DNA of 64,000 nt from positions 7,692,038-7,756,037 of the forward strand of contig NC_091374.1 in the NCBI RefSeq assembly GCF_038502225.1. Reading direction: 5' to 3'. Below the pieces are notes generated by a model. That model did no database searches. It saw only the letters and a program-made list of their open reading frames with translations, and was not told the DNA's origin. This DNA comes from Cherax quadricarinatus (Eukaryota > Arthropoda > Malacostraca > Decapoda > Parastacidae). This document shows positions 56,181 through 64,000 of the stretch, piece by piece. Each line of letters begins with the position of its first letter. Within the stretch, counting starts at the first letter, position 1. The translations under genes were made by a program, and so were the position numbers.

Positions 56181-57156
56181 TGTACCACATTATACAAGGG
56201 TTGCAAATCACCTGGATTCCCAAAATTTGCACAATCCAGGGCAACATGGGTTCAGGGCAGGTCGCTCCTGCCTCTCACAACTACTGGATCACTATGATAT
56301 GGCCTTGGATGCACTGGAAGAAAATCAGAATGCAGATGTAATATACACAGACTTTGCAAAAGGGTTTGACATATGCGATCATGGCGTAATAGCGCACAAA
56401 ATACGTGCTAAAGGAATAACTGGGAAAGTGGGGAGATGGATCTTCAACTTCCTAACAAATCGAACACAAAGAGTAGTGGTCAACAGAGTTAAATCGGAGG
56501 CTGCTATAGTGAAGAGCTCTGTTCCGCAAGGCACAGTACTCGCCCCCATCTTATTCCTCATCTTCATATCAGACATAGACAGAGATATACGCCACAGGAC
56601 CGTATCATCCTTTGCGGATGATACTAGGATCTGCACGAGGCTGTCATCTGCTGAGGACGCGGTTAACCTCCAAGAAGATATAAACAAAGTTTTCCAGTGG
56701 GCAACGGAAAACAATATGATGTTCAATGAGGACAAATTCCAACTACTAAGTTATGGAAAACTGGAGGAGATAATAGCTAGAACAGAGTATACTACAAACT
56801 CTGGCCATACAATAGAGCACAAAAATAATGTAAGGGACCTGAGAGTAGTAATGTCTGAGGATCTCACTTTCAAGGATCACAACAGTTCCACGATCACAAG
56901 TGCAAAGAAAATGATAGGACGGATAATGAGAACGTTCAAAACGAGAGATGCCAAGCCAATGATGATCGTTTTCAAATCACTTGTTCTCTCTAGGCTGGAA
57001 TACTGCTTTACACTAACATCTCCATTCAAAGCAGGTGAAATTGCAGATCTTGAGAGCGTAAAGAGATCCTTTACTGCACGTATAAGTTCTGTCAAGCACC
57101 TTAACTACTGGGAACGCTTGGAAGCACTTGACTTGTACTCGTTGGAACGCAGGTGA
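56143..57156 (+). pseudogene. Family A reverse transcriptase frame
   Basis: 337 aa open, but about the first 21 residues are not element sequence. NPGQHGFRAGRSCLSQLLDH (31-50), VIYTDFAKGFD with D70 (most relatives have KAFD), NRTQRVVVN, SVPQGTVLAPILFLIFISDID (126-146), FADDTRI with DD 159-160, NNMMFNEDKFQLLSYG, KKMIGRIMRTFKTRDAKPMM, NYWERLEALDLYSLERR. It stops where CGA has become TGA in gcaggtgagag, and a nearby 2-nt gain shifts the rest, which continues in other frames to about 57,560. RT chemistry residues look intact; the element as a whole is dead. Confidence 0.88.
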
Positions 57157-57568
57157 GAGAGAGATATCATAATCTACACTTGGAAAATCCTGGAAGGAAT
57201 GGTCCCGAATCTGCACACAGAAATCACTCCCTACGAAAGTAAAACACTGGGCAGGCGATGCAAAATACCCCCAATTAAAAGTAGGGGCGCCATTGGTACA
57301 CTAAGAGAAAACACCATAAGTGTCCAGGACCCAAGATTGCTCAACAGCCTCCCATCAAGCATTAGGGGAATTGCCAATAAACCCCTGGCTGCCTTCAAGA
57401 GAGCTGGACAGATACCTTAAGTCAGTGCCGGATCAGCCGGGCTGTGGCTTTTACGTTGGACTGCGTGCGGCCAGCAGTAACAGCCTGGTTGATCAGGCCC
57501 TGATCCATCGGGAGGCCTGGTCATGGACCGGGACGCGGGGGCGTTGATCCCCGGAATAACCTCCAGGT
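56185..57568 (+). mobile_element. Family A jockey/CR1-like retrotransposon, best copy, 5'-truncated
   Basis: RT domain, C-terminal region and 3' tail, ending ggaccgggacgcgggggcgt...acctccaggtaactgg. The endonuclease is missing. Debris of the same family occurs at 15.1, 18.3, 18.7, 24.6, 25.3, 25.6, 32.0-33.05 and 37.3 kb, and a distant relative at 39.2 kb. The 25-bp minisatellite starts at its last bases. Confidence 0.9.
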
Positions 57569-59128
57569 AACTGGTGTACCATGTGGTGCACACCACAGCA
57601 CCTGCACCACTGGTGTACCACACCACCTGCACCACCGGTGTACCACACCACCTGCACCACCGGTGTACCACACCACCTGCACCACCGGTGTACCACACCA
57701 CCTGCACCACAGGTGTACCACACCACCTGCACCACAGGTGTACCACACCACCTGCACCACTGGTGTACCACACCACCTGCACCACCGGTGTACCACACCA
57801 CCTGCACCACCGGTGTACCACACCACCTGCACCACCGGTGTACCACACCACCTGCACCACCGGTGTACCACACCACCTGCACCACCGGTGTACCACACCA
57901 CCTGCACCACCGGTGTACCACACCACCTGCACCACCGGTGTACCACACCACCTGCACCACCGGTGTACCACACCACCTGCACCACCGGTGTACCACACCA
58001 CCTGCACCACCGGTGTACCACACCACCTGCACCACCGGTGTACCACACCACCTGCACCACCGGTGTACCACACCACCTGCACCACCGGTGTACCACACCA
58101 CCTGCACCACTGGTGTACCACACCACCTGCACCACAGGTGTACCACACCACCTGCACCACAGGTGTACCACACCACCTGCACCACTGGTGTACCACACCA
58201 CCTGCACCACCGGTGTACCACACCACCTGCACCACAGGTGTACCACACCACCTGCACCACTGGTGTACCACACCACCTGCACCACCGGTGTACCACACCA
58301 CCTGCACCACTGGTGTACCACACCACCTGCACCACCGGTGTACCACACCACCTGCACCACAGGTGTACCACACCACCTGCACCACAGGTGTACCACACCA
58401 CCTGCACCATAGGTGTACCATACCACCTGTACCACAGGTGTACCATACCACCTGTACCACAGGTGTAACATACCCCCTGTACCACAGGTGTACCACACCA
58501 TACCACCTGTACCACAGGTGTAACATACCCCCTGTACCACAGGTGTACCATACCCCCTGTACCACAGGTGTACCACACCATACCACCTGTACCACAGGTG
58601 TAACATACCCCCTGTACCACAGGTGTACCATACCACCTGTACCACAGGTGTACCACACCATACCACCTGTACCACAGGTGTACCACACCATACCCCCTGT
58701 ACCACAGGTGTACCACACCATACCACCTGTACCACAGGTGTACCACACCATACCACCTGTACCACAGGTGTACCACACCATACCACCTGTACCACAGGTG
58801 TACCACACCATACCACCTGTACCACAGGTGTACCACACCATACCCCCTGTACCACAGGTGTACCACACCATACCACCTGTACCACAGGTGTACCACACCA
58901 TACCCCCTGTACCACAGGTGTACCACACCATACCCCCTGTACCACAGGTGTACCACACCATACCCCCTGTACCACAGGTGTACCACACCATACCACCTGT
59001 ACCACAGGTGTACCACACCATACCCCCTGTACCACAGGTGTACCATACCACCTGTACCACAGGTGTACCATACCACCTGTACCACAGGTGTACCACACCA
59101 TACCACCTGTACCACAGGTGTACCATCT
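57569..59128. repeat. 25-bp and 30-bp minisatellite
   Basis: 57,590 to about 58,400 is a 25-bp unit (accaccggtgtaccacacca + cctgc) with c/t/a variation before ggtgt. From there to 59,128 25-bp and 30-bp units (the latter with an extra accat, cacaccatacc) alternate, with 30-bp units dominating at 58,650-59,030. Stop-free in many frames on both strands, giving frames up to 569 aa. No gene is called. It starts at the family A 3' end. Confidence 0.96.
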
Positions 59129-59550
59129 AATGTATCACACGCCCGTGTTTCTTGCACACTATCAACCCAGAAAGAATATGATGCATAAAAATAATAACGA
59201 GAACACTTAAAACTTTTCGCTCAGAGAACCTCTCAGGAGCAGAAGCAAGTTGTAACAAGCGAGGAAGTGTATTGTGGAGGGAAGGCGGTGTACCGTAGCT
59301 GTACCTGGTGTATCGTGGCGGTACCCTATGCACCAAGACGCTGGCCTTTGTACCATGACGGTACGTATGTACCAATAAGCTCGTGTCTTTACCATGATGC
59401 TGACCACCTGGACCGTGGGGATGCAGCCAGCTGGATGTAATGCTTTATGCTCTGGATAAAAGACAAGTTTTGCAAACAGTTTTTTGCATGACCTCCCAAC
59501 ATTAACAACATAACGAGTGCACTTAGTATGCAGATATTGTGATAAAAAAA
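59129..59550. other. Degenerate edge of the minisatellite
   Basis: 59,285-59,400 has scattered ggtgtaccgt, gtaccatgacggtac and gtaccaata fragments resembling decayed units. Nothing else. Confidence 0.5.
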
Positions 59551-59551
59551 A

Positions 59552-59593
59552 GTGTGTGTGTGTGTGTGTGCGTTTACCTTTCAGTCTGCTGGG

Positions 59594-59653
<60 letters not shown>
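59552..59653. repeat. GT then CA microsatellites
   Basis: (GT)9 at 59,552-59,570 and (CA)~28 at 59,597-59,653, able to pair as an inverted repeat. Confidence 0.95.
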
Positions 59654-59657
<4 letters not shown>

Positions 59658-59932
59658 AAGATAACGCACAAACAGTTATACGATATAATCTTGATATAAA
59701 TGTTTTACTCATCGCTGCGGGTAACACTGAGGTTGTGAGCTGCAGAAATAATGAGACTTTTCTGCCTCACTCAAACTAGGTTGCCACGAGGGAACAAAGC
59801 AGGTCACCTGCGACCTACATGTAACAGGTATGGAGACTTGTATCCTGGCAGCCCTGCCCTGAGGTTACACTGCTCACTCACTGCCTCATCACCTAAGCTA
59901 CTACTGCCGCGTGGGTGCCCATAATCATCACA

Positions 59933-59989
59933 GCACGAGTTATGTAACATGTGTAGCAGTACCTGCTACACGTGTTACTTAACTCGTGC
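59933..59989. repeat. 27-bp stem, 3-nt loop inverted repeat
   Basis: Arms 59,933-59,959 and 59,963-59,989 differ at two positions, with loop tac. No coding context. Confidence 0.9.
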
Positions 59990-60681
59990 AGCAGGTAATG
60001 CTACAAGATTAAAATTTCTTGGAGCAAAGATGTTGACACTTGGTGAAGTGTGCCTACAGCTGCTGCTTCATCACTTCATTCTACACTTAATCCCGTGTAT
60101 CTCACACCAGCAGGTGGCTACATTCACTTTGAATATATGGCACGAGGTATGTCTTTCAGAGAAGACACTGCTAGAGGATAAGAGGCGCTGCTAGTAGATA
60201 AATTGTGTTAAAGCTTGTATGCTAACTAGCAGAGCTTTGTTCATTATCCAGCTGTGATATTCCTTCTTCCTGGCAAGTTACTCTCACTACACAATATTCA
60301 CGAAATGACAACACAAATTTTTTATGACGCACTTAAACTGCCCTCACTTTCCTTGTATTAAACGTCGCGTAATGCACCTTGCCATTACTGTGGCCACACA
60401 AAAAAAATATGTAGAAGAGACATACAGACCCCCCCCCCCACACACAGACACCTCTACCGTTGCCGGCAGTTCCAGTCTCTGGCTAACTATTGGAAAACTG
60501 TCTCTAACTTTCACGGTGGCTGTGGTTGGGAGGTTGGGGGGGGGGGGGGTTGAAAACTGGCGATTCAACTAAGACTTTCCATACCTGCCAAGGAAACCGT
60601 CTGGTTACTAAACCAGGGATCACTAAGACCAGCCCAGAGAAATCGTATTTTTACTTAGCCAGGCATGAGGAAATCAATGTA

Positions 60682-60685
<4 letters not shown>
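59990..60685. other. Anonymous sequence with homopolymers
   Basis: C9 at 60,430 and G11 at 60,538. Frames at 60,324-60,572 and its antisense are composition-driven. Confidence 0.45.

Positions 60686-60755
<70 letters not shown>
60686..60755. repeat. TA microsatellite
   Basis: About 35 AT units at the 5' end of family D copy 3. Confidence 0.97.
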
Positions 60756-60757
<2 letters not shown>

Positions 60758-63700
60758 CCGGGAGCAATGGGCTAGTAACCCCTTCTCCTGTATACAATTA
60801 CTAAAAAAGAGAAGAAGAAAAACTTTATAAAACTGGGTTGCTTAAATGTGCGTGGATGTAGTGCGGATGACAAGAAACAGATGATTGCTGATGTTATGAA
60901 TGAAAAGAAGTTGGATGTCCTGGCCCTAAGCGAAACAAAGCTGAAAGGGGTAGGAGAGTTTCAGTGGGGGGAAATAAATGGGATTAAATCTGGAGTATCT
61001 GAGAGAGTTAGAGCAAAGGAAGGGGTAGCAGTAATGTTAAATGATCAGTTATGGAAGGAGAAAAGAGAATATGAATGTGTAAATTCAAGAATTATGTGGA
61101 TTAAAGTAAAGGTTGGATGCGAGAAGTGGGTCATAATAAGCGTGTATGCACCTGGAGAAGAGAGGAATGCAGAGGAGAGAGAGAGATTTTGGGAGATGTT
61201 AAGTGAATGTATAGGAGCCTTTGAACCAAGTGAGAGAGTAATTGTGGTAGGGGACTTGAATGCTAAAGTAGGAGAAACTTTTAGAGAGGGTGTGGTAGGT
61301 AAGTTTGGGGTGCCAGGTGTAAATGATAATGGGAGCCCTTTGATTGAACTTTGTATAGAAAGGGGTTTAGTTATAGGTAATACATATTTTAAGAAAAAGA
61401 GGATAAATAAGTATACACGATATGATGTAGGGCGAAATGACAGTAGTTTGTTGGATTATGTATTGGTAGATAAAAGACTGTTGAGTAGACTTCAGGATGT
61501 ACATGTTTATAGAGGGGCCACAGATATATCAGATCACTTTCTAGTTGTAGCTACACTGAGAGTAAAAGGTAGATGGGATACAAGGAGAATAGAAGCATCA
61601 GGGAAGAGAGAGGTGAAGGTTTATAAACTAAAAGAGGAGGCAGTTAGGGTAAGATATAAACAGCTATTGGAGGATAGATGGGCTAATGAGAGCATAGGCA
61701 ATGGGGTCGAAGAGGTATGGGGTAGGTTTAAAAATGTAGTGTTAGAGTGTTCAGCAGAAGTTTGTGGTTACAGGAAAGTGGGTGCAGGAGGGAAGAGGAG
61801 CGATTGGTGGAATGATTATGTAAAGAGAGTAGTAAGGGAGAAAAAGTTAGCATATGAGAAGTTTTTACAAAGTAGAAGTGATGCAAGGAGGGAAGAGTAT
61901 ATGGAGAAAAAGAGAGAAGTTAAGAGAGTGGTGAAGCAATGTAAAAAGAGAGCAAATGAGAGAGTGGGTGAGATGTTATCAACAAATTTTGTTGAAAATA
62001 AGAAAAAGTTTTGGAGTGAGATTAACAAGTTAAGAAAGCCTAGAGAACAAATGGATTTGTCAGTTAAAAATAGGAGAGGAGAGTTATTAAATGGAGAGTT
62101 AGAGGTATTGGGAAGATGGAAGGAATATTTTGAGGAATTGTTAAATGTTGATGAAGATAGGGAAGCTGTGATTTCGTGTATAGGGCAAGGAGGAATAACA
62201 TCTTGTAGGAGTGAGGAAGAGCCAGTTGTGAGTGTGGGGGAAGTTCGTGAGGCAGTAGGTAAAATGAAAGGGGGTAAGGCAGCCGGGATTGATGGGATAA
62301 AGATAGAAATGTTAAAAGCAGGTGGGGATATAGTTTTGGAGTGGTTGGTGCAATTATTTAATAAATGTATGGAAGAGGGTAAGGTACCTAGGGATTGGCA
62401 GAGAGCATGCATAGTTCCTTTGTATAAAGGCAAAGGGGATAAAAGAGTGCAAAAATTATAGGGGGATAAGTCTGTTGAGTGTACCTGGTAAAGTGTATGG
62501 TAGAGTTATAATTGAAAGAATTAAGAGTAAGACGGAGAATAGGATAGCAGATGAACAAGGAGGCTTTAGGAAAGGTAGGGGGTGTGTGGACCAGGTGTTT
62601 ACAGTGAAACATATAAGTGAACAGTATTTAGATAAGGCTAAAGAGGTCTTTGTGGCATTTATGGATTTGGAAAAGGCGTATGACAGGGTGGATAGGGGGG
62701 CAATGTGGCAGATGTTGCAAGTGTATGGTGTAGGAGGTAGGTTACTGAAAGCAGTGAAGAGTTTTTACGAGGATAGTGAGGCTCAAGTTAGAGTATGTAG
62801 GAAAGAGGGAAATTTTTTCCCAGTAAAAGTAGGCCTTAGACAAGGATGTGTGATGTCACCGTGGTTGTTTAATATATTTATAGATGGGGTTGTAAGAGAA
62901 GTAAATGCGAGGGTCTTGGCAAGAGGCGTGGAGTTAAAAGATAAAGAATCACACACAAAGTGGGAGTTGTCACAGCTGCTCTTTGCTGATGACACTGTGC
63001 TCTTGGGAGATTCTGAAGAGAAGTTGTAGAGATTGGTGGATGAATTTGGTAGGGTGTGCAAAAGAAGAAAATTAAAGGTGAATACAGGAAAGAGTAAGGT
63101 TATGAGGATAACAAAAAGATTAGGTGATGAAAGATTGAATATCAGATTGGAGGGAGAGAGTATGGAGGAGGTGAACGTATTCAGATATTTGGGAGTGGAC
63201 GTGTCAGCGGATGGGTCTATGAAAGATGAGGTGAATCATAGAATTGATGAGGGAAAAAGAGTGAGTGGTGCACTTAGGAGTCTGTGGAGACAAAGAACTT
63301 TGTCCTTGGAGGCAAAGAGGGGAATGTATGAGAGTATAGTTTTACCAACGCTCTTAAATGGGTGTGAAGCGTGGGTGATGAATGTTGCAGCGAGGAGAAG
63401 GCTGGAGGCAGTGGAGATGTCATGTCTGAGGGCAATGTGTGGTGTGAATATAATGCAGAGAATTCGTAGTTTGGAAGTTAGGAGGAGGTGCGGGATTACC
63501 AAAACTGTTGTCCAGAGGGCTGAGGAAGGGTTGTTGAGGTGGTTCGGACATGTAGAGAGAATGGAGCGAAACAGAATGACTTCAAGAGTGTATCAGTCTG
63601 TAGTGGAAGGAAGGCGGGGTAGGGGTCGGCCTAGGAAGGGTTGGAGGGAGGGGGTAAAGGAGGTTTTGTGTGCGAGGGGCTTGGACTTCCAGCAGGCATG

Positions 63701-64000
63701 CGTGAGCGTGTTTGATAGGAGTGAATGGAGACAAATGGTTTTTAATACTTGACGTGCTGTTGGAGTGTGAGCAAAGTAACATTTATGAAGGGATTCAGGG
63801 AAACCGGCAGGCCGGACTTGAGTCCTGGAGATGGGAAGTACAGTGCCTGCACTCTGAAGGAGGGGTGTTAATGTTGCAGTTTAAAAACTGTAGTGTAAAG
63901 CACCCTTCTGGCAAGACAGTGATGGAGTGAATGATGGTGAAAGTTTTTCTTTTTCGGGCCACCCTGCCTTGGTGGGAATCGGCCGGTGTGATAATAAAAA
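60756..64000 (+). mobile_element. Family D RTE-like retrotransposon, nearly full length
   Basis: About 3.25 kb, the usual size of RTE-clade elements. Short 5' leader (tgccgggagcaatgggctag...), one frame with APE-type endonuclease and RT, then a 3' UTR of about 240 bp ending tcggccggtgtgataataaa+aa at the window edge. In copies D1 and D2 the same end is followed by TA/CA repeat; the right flank here is outside the window. It has two lesions (2-nt deletion at about 62,447 and TAG at 63,027) but is otherwise intact, so the insertion is young. Confidence 0.95.
60848..63752 (+). pseudogene. RTE-like endonuclease-reverse transcriptase (about 968 aa across two lesions)
   Basis: Counting from the GTG at 60,848 (the frame is open further upstream to a TAG-TAA at about 60,770; the first ATG in frame is 60,881). 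Endonuclease: SETK with E29, GDLN with D136 and N138, DYVLVD with D203, SDH at 228-230. Then a basic linker and RT: DGIKIEMLKAGGD, VPLYKGKGDK. At about 62,447 a GA is missing relative to D2 (aaaagagtgc against aaaagagagtgc), so the frame ends at 62,461 and resumes at 62,475. RT continues with EQGGFRKGRGCVDQVF, AFMDLEKAYD, RQGCVMSPWLFNIFIDG and LLFADDTVLL. CAG to TAG at 63,027 stops it again; the rest (63,033-63,752) is LKVNTGKSKVMRI, YLGVDVSADGSM, LLNGCEAWVM (Y to N) and RWFGHVERM. It would nick DNA and prime reverse transcription; it is inactive as read. Confidence 0.93.

Noticed and set aside
57417..59210. Frames of 195-569 aa on both strands
   Set aside because: By-products of the 25/30-bp minisatellite. 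The same peptide repeats in all frames.
59933..59989. microRNA precursor
   Set aside because: The stem is only 27 bp with a 3-nt loop, shorter than a typical animal precursor and with no room for a mature duplex plus lower stem.

Overview
This window is repeat-dominated eukaryotic DNA. The mix of families (CR1/jockey-like and RTE-like non-LTR retrotransposons, tRNA-derived SINE-like modules, dense minisatellites and CA/TA/GA microsatellites, a short TTAGG run) suggests an arthropod, and from recalled repeat families most likely a decapod crustacean such as a crayfish. That taxon is an inference, not proven here. I found no convincing host protein-coding gene, rRNA or functional tRNA. The long open frames inside the 25/30-, 28-, 29- and 32-bp arrays are by-products of stop-free repeat units.

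Layout: 1-14,170 is one 50-bp satellite array (about 283 copies, essentially perfect). 14.2-18.7 kb holds short arrays, a 29-bp minisatellite and old retrotransposon fragments. 19.05-21.08 kb is a CR1-like copy (family B) with two nested insertions: a head-to-head pair of about 350-bp units each carrying a hammerhead-ribozyme-like motif, and a SINE composite with a perfect 12-bp target duplication that itself contains another SINE with its own 12-bp duplication. 22.7-24.2 kb is a better family B copy with a 444-aa reverse transcriptase frame. 24.6-34.0 kb alternates family A debris with 28-bp, 38-42-bp, 20-bp and 32-bp arrays. 34.6-46.1 kb has CR1-like family C and B tails, two RTE-like copies (family D) set in TA/CA microsatellites, and a second hammerhead-like hairpin locus at 38.4 kb. 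46.2-52.5 kb is mostly small repeats. 52.5-54.8 kb is a broken family C element. 56.2-57.57 kb is the best family A copy, running straight into a 25/30-bp minisatellite (57.57-59.13 kb). 60.756-64,000 is a nearly full-length RTE-like element with one frameshift and one nonsense codon.

How the parts interact: these are independent selfish elements and satellites. Non-autonomous pieces (SINEs and hammerhead units) carry no reverse transcriptase and would need one in trans. The most interesting material is the set of hammerhead-like motifs, two loci of which show the same head-to-head inverted arrangement and a self-complementary 4-nt stem III, together with the SINE family that uses 12-bp target duplications and has its tRNA-like module next to its 3' end.
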